The notes beneath the pieces were generated by a model. The model searched no databases. It worked only from the letters and a program-made list of their open reading frames with translations, and was not told the origin of the DNA. 64,000 bases of DNA, from the NCBI GenBank assembly GCA_902702965.1, contig CACRXP010000143.1:777023-841022 (forward strand), in the 5' to 3' direction. Below, one piece after another: positions 1 through 13,900 of this stretch. The DNA is from Spirometra erinaceieuropaei (Eukaryota > Platyhelminthes > Cestoda > Diphyllobothriidea > Diphyllobothriidae). Every line of letters begins with the position of its first letter. Within the stretch, counting starts at the first letter, position 1. The translations under genes were made by a program, and so were the position numbers.

Positions 1-1570
1 TTTGTCCGAAAGAGGAAAAGCCATTTGTGGGTCGGCGAACAAAACAGCAGAAATAGGAGTGCTCGGGAACCATGGGGTTTTTAGTCAATCATGTTAAAAG
101 TTGCCAAATTTAGAAGCGTAGAGCACTTTTTAATAAAAGTAGAATAACGGCCGTGTTTCAAGCTCCTAACATCCACAGCTTGCGATACCTTAATCGTCAA
201 GAAATGCACCAGATAAGAGAAGCAGCCGCAGATCAGGTCACTTTGCCGTTGATAATCTCTTGAAAGTCTATATAAGACAACAGATTAACCGTTTAACTGA
301 GTCTTCGAATGCCTAACTCCGAGTTTTGTGGGTCTACCGGGATCAGATGAGGAAGGAGCAGTGTGCTAAGTCTGCCTGGTTTACGATCGTGGCAGGCCTG
401 TTGCGAAATAATTGAACACACAGTCAAGAACTGTTCATGACATCACGACAGACTAGTAAGCGAATTACCTAATTTTTCCCAGGACATGTTCAGTTTAAAC
501 CGATCAGATACTGCTGGACACTTGGGATGCGGTTTCGCACTAACGCCGAGCGTCGGACGGAAAAGGTTTAGGATGTCATTTGGTAAGTAATTGGGATGGC
601 GAAAGCTCAGAGTCCCCCCTTACTTGCCGTTAAGGAACCAAGGCGCGTTCATAGTCTGTGTTGACTTGAAGGAAGATATTGCGGTGGAAATCTATCAACC
701 CGGACGATGTCTCACCAATACTTTTTTCTGGTAGAACCCTTCATGAAACAAGCACGACAAGTCCACAATAGCTTCGCTGGGTGACTTTACGTACGAGTGG
801 GCAACTATCTACTTCTGAAGTATAAAAAAACACAACAAGATCGCATGTAATCCGGTGGCACAATTTGATCCATGGATCTTCAAAATGGGATACTTCTACC
901 AATAGAAATTCAACAGAGCGCATATAGCTTTTCAATTTGACCAGCCCGGTTCTTGCACAGTTTTCCACCTTGATTGTAAGATATTGGCAGTTCCTTCTCT
1001 TCCTAGTGTTTTCGCGCGCTCCTGCGCAAACTGGAAGGTAGAAACCCAGGTGTCCGCCAAAGCCACTGACATTGTCTGATGTTCCTCCGCGTGGACATAC
1101 ATTTCAGCTCAGCTGATGACAAAAGAACCTGAACGAGGCCCAGAAACTGCGTACATTAGAGAAAATTGTTCAAAGTGTGCAGATGCTGAGGGGACACAGG
1201 ACACTTTAAAGAAGAGCAGCTCGAGTGCTGAGAGGTAACTTCTGCATAAGGGTGGATTACGGGGCAACCACCGACTGCTCTAGACAACAGTCAACATTTT
1301 CCCACGGCCGAAGGAGGACGTATCAGCGTGAGCATTGGCTGACGACGCAGGGACCATCCCCTGAATTTCAGTCAGACGGTACAGTCACTTATTATCAACA
1401 AAGATACTAAACCAGCCTCAGCGCTTTCGACTGATTCAGTGGGTCGGAAAACCACAGGGAAGGAGGAAGAGCGAATCATCCAAAACATGATCAACTGACC
1501 AACGATTTTCAACAGAAACATAAAAGCGGTTGTGCAGGATGAGGATTGAGGAGTAAAAAACGCAGCTTAC
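1..1570. other. Intron 3' of the kinase N-lobe exon
   Basis: No further kinase exon, recognisable repeat or RNA gene was seen. The next PRKDC exon (catalytic loop side) should lie off the left edge. Confidence 0.5.
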
Positions 1571-1920
1571 TTGTAGCGGGCTAATTCAGCGGCCCGCATG
1601 GCCGACTTGCAGAAATCAGCCACCGTTGTGGTGTCCGGGATCCACCGAAGCAGGCCCAACTGCGAAGTGACTGGCAGGACAAGGTACGTCCGCAACGACA
1701 AGGTACAGGCCTCGTTGTCCGCCGCTGCGTCCGATGCCGAGGCGATGGGAGGATGTTTGCTAGTGGAGGCGTGAGCCAGAGCATGATTGGCGAAATGGAA
1801 GAGATGTTGGATTCGCGAATCCTGTCGTAAATCTTCACCACTCTTAATCAACCAGTTGCTCCACACACCGTCACTGCCCAGGATACGGAGAACCTTTGGC
1901 TTTCGTAAACTGACAAGAGG
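1571..1920 (-). CDS. PRKDC: PRKDC exon, PI3K-like kinase N-lobe (last exon in window)
   Basis: Translation begins PLVSLRKPKVLRILGSDG and contains LIKSGEDLRQDSRIQHLFHF, the PIKK ATP-binding lysine and GEDLRQD signature, then LRTYLVLPVTSQLGLLRWI (human LRTYSVVPMTSRLGLIEWL). The KGGEDLRQD form of vertebrates is KSGEDLRQD here. A roughly 20-residue Ala/Ser insertion (KHPPIASASDAAADNE) falls between the conserved helices. Acceptor TTCACACAG, donor CTACAA/GTAAGC. The catalytic loop and FATC exons are beyond position 1. Confidence 0.95.
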
Positions 1921-4900
1921 CTGTGTGAACGGCAGGGGAGGGAAAGCGTAAACAAACAAGTTTCACGAGACACCTAGGGAGCTATAATGATGCGCATAAA
2001 GGGGACACGAGGGGGGGGGAGCTGACCTTGACAGAAGGATGAAGACGATGGATGAAAACCACATTCTCGCGGTCAGGGCGTCTCAAATGTGTGAGGAAAT
2101 GTCCGGGCATCTCCAAGGGCGTGTTGCTTAAGTCCAACGTCTCGCCAAAAGATGCCAACCACGGGGAGTAGTCGGTGAGAGAGGGACGGCTCTGTTGCCC
2201 GGCTGAAAGGTCCGTAGAAGAGGAGTTATCGCCGGCAGCAGGGGAGGCAAAAGCGACGTCCACCCGTCGTAGGCAGTCACTCAGTTCCGCAGGCGTCAGG
2301 GTGCGCAGCTTGTCACCACCCGGGCCGAGTTCCACTCGCAGACACTCCAAGAGCTAGGGGGGTGGGGGGTGCAAATACAGCCGCCGTAACATAAAGAAGT
2401 TACAAAGCCGGCCAGGTGTACCTAGGACAACAGAAGGTGAGAGAAACAACAAGCATTTCCCCGATGTTAGAGAAGTGCATTGGCAGACGTCAAAGATGCT
2501 CCAATACGCTTCCAAGACTTTCTGCAGACGACATGAACCGCAGCTACCTCGGGACATGTTTGCTTCCGTCAAGAACATGCTGCAGGAGCTTTATAACTTG
2601 GTCAATGCAATCCTCCCAAGTATACAACCGGCCAGGAATGATGAACTCGTTAGGCGTACATTGAACGGCGAAGTTGAAACGAAGATCTACAAGAAGGCAA
2701 CAAACAGCACAAAACTGCTGGAGCCTAAAAGTTACCATCAGGCGATCCAAAGTCGGAGTTCTGGGAGAACGCTCTTTGGACGAGTTGAGGAACTAAGGAG
2801 GAAAAAACTCGTGGAGCCCAATGCCTCCCAGAGCAACTTACTCGGAACGTACATCTAAAAACCTTTATCTACACGCTTGCTCCTGTAGAGCACAACCAGG
2901 AAATCCGCTGGCAATGCTGTATACTCTGCCACATTGTAAGGACGCCTCAGAGGCGGTCCATAGTAATTCCGCGGGAGTATGTTAGAACGGCACACCTACC
3001 GAAAGCCCACCATGAGCAGCTAGCTCATGAGGAGGAAGGAAAGACTAAATCACGCTGAGGAATCTGGCATAGTGCAAATGAACACCGAGCTAAACTATCC
3101 TTGCAATGGCTCGGGTCAAGCCGACCGAAAACATGGGTTGTGCCTATACGAACAGGAGCTGATTGTGTGAGGGAGTGATAAACAGCCGAAAGGGTGCCCA
3201 CACCTTCGGGACGGGTAAGAAGTTTAATTTCTCAATCGTTGAGATAATGTTTCAAGACGTGAGTTAATGGAAGTACCGACGTCCGATGGAAACTCAGTCA
3301 ACCACCACGCTGATTTTGCGCCCTCACACAGACTCCAGACCCGAAGACGGCGGCTTTTGATTGACTAAAGTGCCTTCTAAGTGTCGCTTGTCTTTCTCCT
3401 GTTGACGTCTATGGCGACCGATACTTCAAGAAGCAGAAAGCCCAGAAAACTAAACAAACGGCCCTTTAATCGATTGATTTCCTTCCGCCTAGATTGTAAA
3501 AAGCGTGTCCGGGAAGGATATCAACTACTTAATCTCGGTGGACACTCAACTAATGTTCACGAGTACATACAAGAGGGCATATTTTGGGCAAAAGTATATG
3601 ACTAGCAGGCGATAAAGCGGACATACCTTCTTCACCTTTCGTTCGCGAAGTGTAGACTCTGAATTATAGGCAGCATCGACATTTTGATCTGAAAACAATA
3701 AGCAACAAGGGGTCAGCAAGAAAAAAAGATACACTAAATGCACCGCTGGAAGCATGGAGCCCAAGATAATTCAGTTGGTGGTGTTCACAACAGAGAACAC
3801 CTGTCAAGCAGCGCGTTGCAGGTGACAACTGCGGGCTATCAAGAAAAAATCCCCTGCATACACTTGCGAGCGTAAAAACCGGCGTTCACGTTGGACCGCA
3901 ATCTACTGTCGTACGCTAGAATCTAGCTGATCCAATCAACGGCGATCACAGTCAAACAAAGCGTAAGAACGAAAACCATGAGTATCGTACAACTGATGGA
4001 GAGTTCACTAAGACCTCTGTGACATAGTGAACATTTAAGTCATATTAATGTGTCCTCAGCCGCCAAATTACGGTGAATGACCGATCTCGTGGAATGTTGG
4101 CCGAAATTCTGAAATGCGTTTTCGATTTCGAAAGATTACTTATGAACAAGGCAAAGGCGACAAAGCATGCAGAATTTACTGACGTCATAAATTTCGAGAC
4201 CTCTCATTCAGCTGCAGACGGTCATTGCATAGTTATCTGACAAGGCAAACTGCTCAATCAACGATCGACCTAGAGAGATGAAACGTGATAGGTAGCATGA
4301 ACATGGGTCTCGTATGCGGGTGCATATGGCGAGGGGGGGAGGGGGAGAGAAGTCATCCAAGTATGAAAGTTAGGACTACAGTGACAACTTGTGCGGCGTG
4401 ATTTAGGGTGCAACGTGCGGGGAGCATTCAGTCATGCCGGGGAGAGGGGGCGGGTGGGGACGAAATGAGAGGGCGCACATGGGAACAGGGTTTCGTCCAT
4501 AATCGATCCTTACCATGGCAGTGCCAGGTTTATCACGTGGTCCAGCTGCTTACAGAGTTCTGCTTTCCTCCTCCGTATTGCAGCGGCATCTACAAAGCGC
4601 AAGAGACGCCCGGTCGTCGCCCGAAACAGGGCCTTGAATGCAACCATTGGGTCCACCGTATGGCCCGTGTCCACTAGGTGCTTTGTGATTGAGCTCCCGG
4701 GTACTTTATTTTCCGCCTTAAGCAGCCACTTCGGCATGTGTTCAGCTGACCGAGCTGCCAACTGTCTTTGCGTGCGCCCAATGTACTTGCATCCGCAACA
4801 ACATGTAAACTCATAAATACAGTTTGATGTGACGTGCATAGGCAAAACGTCTTTATCTGGTCTAACTGGGATGGCCGTTGTGGTGCTTATGAACAACAAT

Positions 4901-7900
4901 TTACAGGCGGCATACGTGCTTTCGATAGTGCACCGAAGTCTTCGCTTGATCACGTTTGACACGTTATCACCCTTGAAGGGGAGGTAAATGGTCACGGACT
5001 TTTTAGGTACAGATATTTCTTCAGGAGTTTCTTGTCTGGGATGGCGATATTTATCGATGAATTTCTCCGGATACCCGTTTGCAAGAAAAACGTTCTCTAG
5101 GAAAGTAGGCTCGTCATCAATCGTATTTGAGGAGCAGATTCTGGTGGCTCTTTTGAACAGGCACAAAACCGAGTTCCGTTTTCTCTGAATTGGAACGAAA
5201 CTGAGGAAGTGCATGTATTGTCCTTTCCAGGTGGGTTTTCGATAGATGGATCTCTGAATAGTGCCATCTGCCCGCCTACGTACAAGAATATCCAGGAAAG
5301 ACAGTGTGTCATTCTTCTCATGCTCGATCGTAAATTTGATCTTTGCATGTGCTTTGTTCAGAGCCTTGACTATGGCGAAAATGTCATCCACACATCGCCT
5401 ATATAATGAGACTCGTTGTAAGTTCCGAGCTAGTTTTCGCTCTAGATTAGAAATAAAAATGCCCGCTAGGACTGGCCCCAATGGACTGCCCATAGGTACA
5501 CCGTTGATCTGTCGATACAGGCGCCCGTTGAACAAGAACTGTACATTCTTTGTACATATCTGTAGTAGTTCCTGCAGTTGCTCTGGTGGCAGGTGTGTTT
5601 CACCCGCATGCTCACAAATTATGTCAATTGTTTCTTTCAGTGGCACGTTTGTAAATAAGCTCTGCACGTCAAGCGAGATCATGTGTTTATTCAGTAGATT
5701 CTGATGATTAAGCTCATCTACGAAGGAGAAAGTATCTTTGGTAGTGTAAACGGCAAGGTTGCGTCTGATTGGTTCGATTTGCTACACTAACCATTGGGCA
5801 AGTTTATGTTGAGATGAATTCCTCATTGATAAAATCGGTCGTAATGGTACCCCTGGTTTGTGCAATTTAAGCAGTCCATATAGTCTGGAAATATGCGACC
5901 CTACAGGCCTAAGACACACAGCCAAGTTCTCGTCTATTATTTACTTTTCAAGTAACGATTTAAGCTTTTTCCCAATAAGGTCTTCTAGCGCTTTTGTTTC
6001 TTCTTTCTCATGGGCATCCGAGGAAAATTTGCTGGAGTCACTCAATATCGCTTCCATCTTTCTCACGTAATCAGTCTTGTTTAGGATCACGACCCCGCTT
6101 CCTTTGTCAGGTCTTGAGATGACGACTTCAGAAGTCCTACGTAGGTCAGTTAGGGCCGCAATGTGTTGTCTAGTTAGCCGTGAGCGTTGCGTAGTCGGGT
6201 AAGTTCTGTATTGATAGGCGATATCTGCAAATTTCGCTTTCAGCCATCTCACATTGTCCTCTGACGTCGGTGTTAATTCCGATAATTGGTGATATTACTG
6301 GATTATGCCGCAAGAGAATCAATCTCAGAACCCCACCTAAGTAATCCTTCCAAATCGAAAACGCATTTCAGAATTTCGGCCAACATTTCATGAGATCGGT
6401 CACTCAGTGTACCTTCATTACAAAGGAAATAAAGTGATCAGAGCGGTTAGCACTTTCTTTTTCGCCACAGACAATTATCCGAAAGTAAGGTAGTCGTTCT
6501 TCCTCCTACGATTAAAATGCGTGAATATGAACTGAAGAGCCAGAGTCCCTATTTCAGAAATATCGCTGGCGTACGGGGCCTTCGATGAGGACGCTGCCAG
6601 GATTGGCAGCCCGTCAGACTGATTGGTGGACTTTCGGAACGTCTAACAAAACTGCGAAAGACCAGTGAAAATTCGACGCAACCACAAGGCAGTCAGCGTA
6701 TCCTCCACACCGTTGTTTTAGTGGAACAATGCTCAAGTTCAGCAGTCGCGTTTCCGTCGTGACATGCAAAGCCGCAGTGCAGACTTAACAGATGTTCGTG
6801 AGCTATGCCATTTTTCCTAATGCATGCATAGACGAATAGCATTATTATGGAGGGCATCAATCGTTCAGTAAATGGATACTCAGCAGGACTGACTTATGTG
6901 GCCCCTAAACAGAAAATGGGTATTGGCACACCCCATCCAAGTAATAAACGTGGATCTGCGCGTAATTCCGAAAAGGGCAAAATATTCCCGTGTCCCAAAC
7001 AAAACAATAACCCTAATATGAAACTAGACCCTTTCCTTAATCTTGACCGTAACCCTACACTAAACCTTGACGCTGCAGTTAAAGCTAGCCCCTACCCTAA
7101 CTCTAAACTTTATCCTGACTTACTGGCAACTTTAAATTTAGCCTTAAATCTAATCCTTAAATAACCCTAAACCAAACCTTAAACCTAACCCTACTTTCCC
7201 TGGAAGTTGGCTCAAAGCCACCCGTATTGGGAGCGATTCCTGTCCTCATGCCGAGTTAGGGGTCCACAAAAGTCAGTCCTACTGGATGTTCGAAGAATCT
7301 GCGCACTTAAATGAGCCACAGAACTGAAGTACCTCCGGCAGGTTGCTCGAGTGAACTTTGTAATCGGGAGCATATAAAGATTAGACATAGCAAAAGGACT
7401 GTAATAGACCCTATTTGTTGGTATTGTGGCTTGGAAGAACATTTACAACCGGCGCTCGGAGTTGGAGTTGCGAGTGGACACGAGGCAACCATCGGGCGAC
7501 AAGCAATTTTATTGTCACGGTAAGAAACCTCTGGAGACGTTTACCGGATCTGGTGCACAGGTGTGAGCAAAGGAACTTGATCGGAGAAGCGGGAAGGTCA
7601 CTGTGAACGCGGGCGGCCGAAAAAAACGGAGAGGGGGAAATGACGTCAACTGTCAAGTTGCGGATAACTCGACGGGATCCGGCCATACTTTCAAACTAAA
7701 CAAGCTGAAAAACCGAGAGGCGACAACCGCATGAGCAGTGAGCTGCTTGACTCATGGCTTCCCGGCCCGCAGCGTATCAGTTAGCTTAGTGACTCAACTC
7801 GTCCCCTCCCGTATCCAGCACCAAAACTCTACCCATACCAGAACAACTGGCAAAGCAAGGGGCGCCCCGCGGAACAACTTCGAGGAGAACCAACTCACGA

Positions 7901-10900
7901 AGGCGGAGCAGGACTCCATAACAAGCAAAAATTGCTAAGACAGAACATACCTGTTTGCATGAAAGACCCGGGAGGCAGTGAGGTAAAGTGGTTGTCAGTC
8001 AGACGGGTGAAGGATTCCACCAGACGTTCACGGGCATCTGAGAGGGGTTGGCTGGTGCGCAGTACATTCCTCGCCTCGGATGATGCCCAGTCCTATGGGA
8101 ATGGCCACATTACAGGGGGGTGAGGGGGCAGCAATCAGCCAAAGTCGAATACTTTTGAGTAAGGATAGAACAGTTAGTTTAGGTTAGGGCTGAAAACAGG
8201 AGGGCAAAAAGAGAAGGTGAATTTTGTGGGAGACCAATTGGTGCAGTGGGTAAGCTAAATCACGAAATGTCAACCGAAATTCCGAAATGCGTTTTCGTTT
8301 CAAAAAGATTAATTAAGTAGGGTTTTAAAAGTAGTCAGCCTGCAAAAATGACTACTTAAGTAGCATGCATTTTTCTCATTGATTTTCGATGCCCTAAAAG
8401 TTCAATTATATTTCATCGAAAACATGAATAGAAATATTCATTCTTTTGCTCATTCGGTAGATAATTACGTCTTCTTCTAATTTTATACTCAAAGAAGAGA
8501 CATCATCCGGTTTTTAAAAAGTTTCTAATTGTGAGACTTTAAAATACCGTGAAATGATTGTTCATAAATCGTCATATCTCTGCATTTACCAATGCAGCTT
8601 GTAAAGTCAACAATATGAATTGAATCCACTGCCTACTTTTATGAACCCTTTATGGTTTTCCGTACGGGGAAAATATGCGGCTTGTAGCTTGGAAACCCTG
8701 AATCCAAGTGTGACGGTAGAGCGGGTTCAAAATTATTCGGGAATTGGAAAAGTTTTTGAAAAGCGAATTATACCCTTCCTTCGAGTATGAGATTGGAAGG
8801 AAACGTAATTTTCTACCGAATGAGCAAAAGAATGAATATTTTTATTCATGTTTTCCATGAAATATAATTGGACTTTTAGGATCATTGAAAGTCAATGAGA
8901 AAAATGCATGCTACATAAGTAGTCACTTTTCACAGAGTGAACTTTTTGCATGCACCCGAAGGGAATTTCATTCGAAAGCCGGCATCCTGAGGTATCTGAA
9001 ATATTAGAGAATTATGTTGCAGGCTGATTAGTTTTACAACCCTACTTAATTCACCTTTTTGAAACGAAAACGCCTTGCGGAATTTCAGTGTCGCATGTCA
9101 AGGTGACATCCACGCCATTACAGGCCGACGGTCCCCACTTCGGACCACAGGGAGTGTTGCGTCAAGAAGAACAAGAATCATGCTAAGCACCAAACGCGAG
9201 TGCAGCCACTCAGGTGGTATCATGCCATCTAATCCAATTACCGGCGTTATCATGTACATTAGCAATCCTTTACTCATGTGCACACGTGTGAGCACACCAA
9301 ACGGTAAGGATCTGTTGAAGGACCCCAAGCATGTGCGACATACAAAGAATACCTACCCGACTTATTTAGGGGAGTTTTAGTCCGACACGATTGTTTCGGT
9401 TTGGTGTTTCATCGTACGAGGTCGTGTCGTCTGTTCTAGACGGTCTGGTGTATTATCTACAATCATTTCAGCTCAGAGGGTTGAGAAGCGATCGTTGTTG
9501 ACAATTAATGTTTATTTTTTATTGCCCCGCCTAATTACGGTTGCTATATGTCAATGCATAAAAACTTTTCCACTCGAAAAACGGACTTACCAATTATCTA
9601 TGCTTATTTTGCCATTCCTCTATGCATACATAGGCCCCGCCCGTAAAAACTCTATTGCCACCTTTCCCGTACGACAGGCACCTTTGTCTGGTCGTGTATG
9701 TTTGGGGTCCTCCACCCGATCGTTGCCCACCAAGCTCGCGTGGGTCACCTCGAAATGGCTGAGTAAACACCTATTTGTTATGTGCAGAACAAAGCCCTCC
9801 TACTGGTACCCTCCATCTTCCTGTTGAACGAAAATCCGCCCTGTGATAAAGGCAGTTTAAGTAGGGCTTCGGCCTACTCACCACATGATAAGTACTGCCG
9901 CGAGAAGGTGCTGTGCGTCAAATCAACAGGAACAGGATAAAGTTATTCCAAATACATCCGTCCAAGCGTGGAGAACACAGTGGCCGACATGCATATTAAC
10001 CGCCTTTTTGGAATATGTGATAACAACCATTCGTGTCGTTAAGGCGCTCAAGCCAGCCCTGCGCACGCAGTGCTCCGAAGCCGCTTTCCATAGTCAGGGG
10101 CGGTTGAATAATGATAATAACTGATGCACGCCGAAGGATAGGGTGAAATTTCAATTAATTTGCCTCAACATAAGTCGTTGCCTACACAGTCGCCACCAGA
10201 GAACTCGAACATCAACGCCACCGACATATGGCATTTTCTGCCATACATCAAGGGCGTTTCGGAGGCGACCGAGCGCATTGTTGCGGAGCTAGCTGTTGGA
10301 ATTACACACCGCCCCAAAGCCACCATGGGCAATAGGGTCATGAAAATCACAGACCGGTTAGAACCTGAAGAGCAATCTGGAGTAGTGTATCGCATTCCGT
10401 GTCAGAATTGTCCTTGTAATCACACAGGACAGACTGGACGCATGCTCGGATCGCGCATACACGAACATAAGCTGGCTGTGCGGTGAGGCGACGCACTATC
10501 ACAAGTGTCCGCCCACACCAACGAAATGGGTCACGAGTTTAACTTCGCAGCCATCAAAATAGTCGCCCACACCGGAAACAAAACAGGCTGAGAAATGATT
10601 GAAGCCTGGGCCTCGGACGAGAACCCGGTCAATCGATTTATCGATCTGCCGCGGGCGTAGAGAGCCCTGCGTAGTCACCTTCAGCCTTGTGCCGTCGGTC
10701 GATGATTGGCCTACATGTCTTATGACTGTCGCTTGTCCTGCTGCTGCTGCTGCCTTTGATGATGGACTCCTGTACGAGTCTGAAAGCTCAGGATAATAAA
10801 CAAAGTGTTCCGGTGCTCGAATCTTCTTCACCAAGTTCTGTATCGCTTTGACTTTCCAGGACAGAAAAAAGGGTGCGGAGCAAAAAGTCAACAAAAGGAG

Positions 10901-13900
10901 GACCAGATGGCGAGGACTAGAGGAGAGTAAAAGGGAGTAGGGGAGCAAACGGCTGGTTAATGGTTGAGTAGGCGCCCACAATCAACGAATAATTTAGTGA
11001 GAAAGAAAACTGACCCTGAATATGAGATCCGGTTCGCTGAACATCTCCAGCTCGGACAGGAAGCGGTCCAGCGCGCGCAGATTGGATAACTGATGCGCCA
11101 ACCTTTAAATTGCCAAGGCAGACAAAAACAGGCGAGCTAATAAAGGCGTATGACAAGTCTGCAAGTACGGAAAACGAAAAAAATCCAAAATGCAAAATTG
11201 GGAGGGCCCAACAGCCAGCACATCGAGTTTCTTTGAACCTTGAAAGTAAATGATGTGCATGCAGAGACGAGCCGAACAACTAGTTAATGCACATTAGTTT
11301 AACTACTTATAGTATTAACGTAGACAGTACATATGAATTATTTTCAGAAAGTTTGACAAAATAACCGGGAGGACAGATGAAGAATTGGGAGGGCCCAGCA
11401 GACAGCACATCGTAGAGCATAGCCATCGAGTTTCGAGTATTGAGAGATCCAGCCCTGAAGTTGTTCGACAAGATAGGCCAGAAGACGTACTCAGACGTCG
11501 GACACAGCGTAGTTCGTCCGTCGTAATCAAACTGGCCATGTTTACCTGATTGTCTTTATAACGCGGGTAATGGTCATCTTCGAGTACGACGGCGTAACTA
11601 GCATAGGTAGGATCGAACTTCATAAAACAGATGATGCTGCATTGTCGGATTCAGCAGGTAGCTGACAGGAGACGGCGGCTTTGTGCCGATTCCGCCAGTC
11701 GGTTTGGCACAATGAGAGAAGAGAGAGGGGGAGATTATTCTGCGCTTTTGACGAGACCTCAGAAGTTGTGGTTCGAAAGACTGGAAACCAGTCCAATAGC
11801 AAGGTCTTAGGCAATGAGAGCAGTGTCCCAACACATTCTCCTTACTGTGACCTTACGGCATTTTCGACTCGAATGCGTGGGGTGGGTTGGTAAACGAGGA
11901 CGTGCGCGATACAGGAGATACGAGGGAAAATGGCTGACCGGTCACCGCACATAAGCCCAGCAGCTACGGACGTCTTAAGCCCACTTCGACACTATAACGT
12001 GAACGGTGCGGGGAGTGAGAGAGAGAGATCGAGACATCAAAGTCTGTTCCCCGGAGTTAGTGGCTGTTCTCTTGTTAGGCCTTCCAAAAACATAGTCCTG
12101 GATTACTAAATGCGGAGCCTAGGACGGAATATTTACGCTTGCTCGAGAGTTAGGAGGATTCTTCTGACTTAGTCCTTCATGCTGTCCTGCCTAGCTTTCA
12201 GCACAAAAATTGTCAGTACGGTCCTATGGCAACTGGATAGGTTTACTGGCTGACATCAGGTTAACAAGCCACTGCAGGAACATTCAGCAAGGGATTCGTT
12301 GGACCTTGATAGAACGCGTGGATTGGCTTGTAAAGAAAAATCAAACATTACTTACCACGTGCAAGTAGGCGCCTTATATAAGCTATTTGCGGAAAGTGCA
12401 CCACACTGGTTAGGTTTGCAGGTTAAGATTTGAAAATGGCCTGACTGGCTTCAACAGGATAGCCCCTGGAATAATCCTTTGAACCTCGACGGAATGCATC
12501 GATCGGCTTGTAAAAGCGAGTTGAACAACTTATCTATACACATTTACTCTATGTAGGTAGACCCCTTGCATAAGTCGTTTGTGGACAATGTAACAGACCC
12601 GCAAAGTTTACTGGTAGAGATTTGAAAATGGCCCCGTAGAATTCTTGGTGAATTTAGTCACGCGTATAAGCCAAAACAGATTTCGGTGTAGATATGGTAC
12701 TATTTATAGAATAAGGTAAAAATAAAAAACTTACAAGCCTCACCAATGAATACCCTAGACAAAGAATTCCTTTGTTGCTGTTCGAGCAAATCGAATTCCC
12801 CAGCTCAAGGTCAGATTACAAAAACTAGTTAATTAAAAGAACGCAGATCACGCTCGAAAGAGGGTTTCAAAAAGGGGGAAGGGGAATGTCAACAGAGACC
12901 AAATGTGGAAACACTTGCGAGGAGGGCGTGGAGAATTCCAAACGCTGACCAGCTGGATACAACACCGCCCGCCAATTCTCCACACACGGCTCTTGAAAAC
13001 AACCTACGGGTTTGGAGGTATACGGCTGCTCTGACCCCCAAGAAGACAAATCTCGGACCTTTGAACCTCGACGGAATACGTTGATCAGCTTGTAAAGGCG
13101 AGTCAAACAACTGATTTATACACATTTACCCCATGAACGTGGACCCCCTGCATAAGTCGATTGTGGAAAATGTAACAGACCTGCAAAGTTTACTGGTAGA
13201 GATTTTAAAATGGCCCGAATGACGCATTTGGGGAGGATTGGGAGTAAACTTACTTGGAGATCAAAATTCGGGAGCAAGGGTTTGACGACTGATCGCTCTC
13301 CAAGTGAGTGATCAACCTCTCCACAGCAGAACTGCCCTTCAGTCCGGGGCCGTAGGTCTTTTCCGCGGCGTGGAGTGCAGCTGTGACAGCAACACGGAAG
13401 AAGTAGAAGACGGTTTGCGGATACAGTTTGCACAGTTGCAAAAGCGGGGCCTCAGCGAGGAGGACTTGGAGGGGAGATTCTTGGAAGAGGGCCGACATTA
13501 GGTTATCAAGCCACTGCAGGAACATCCATGAAGGGATTCTTTGAACCTTGGAAGTAAATTACGTGCATGCAGAGACGAGTCGAACAACTAGTTAATACAT
13601 ATTATTATAGTACTTATGCTATTAAAGTAGGCATTATAAACAAAATATTATCCTAAACTTTAGCAACGCCAATCAAATTGATGCATAAGCGCTCCAATGT
13701 GAACTAACACGCGACTTAGCATATCAATGACGATTAAACAGCCATCAAACAGCCTTCTTGATCCCCACCTCTATCAAAGACTGCTGCAAGGCGGGCAGTG
13801 TTAAAATTGCGGTTTAACGGTACTCCTGACTAACAGGACTGACCGCATGCGTGACAGCGTTGAGTCACATGCGCAAGCTCGTCGATTTTGATCTGTTCTC

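Larger units (their letters stand above)
11225..13655. repeat. Cluster of diverged tandem intron units, ~150-180 bp
   Basis: Units opening with CTTTGAACCT recur at about 11231, 12300, 12476, 13056 and 13540. The three central ones end in GAGATTTGAAAATGGCC-like sequence; the outer two (11231 and 13540) share GTGCATGCAGAGACGA and ACTAGTTAAT. They surround the PRKDC exon at 13.25-13.51 kb, showing local duplication of intron and exon-edge sequence. Confidence 0.75.

Noticed and set aside
6847..7164. 105-codon plus-strand frame with Pro/Asn/Leu repeats
   Set aside because: It is the translation of a telomere-like tract, not a protein gene.
11315..11623. 102-codon minus-strand frame as a PRKDC exon
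   Set aside because: The exons at 13.25 and 11.0 kb join in phase without it, and the joined sequence aligns continuously with the human protein.
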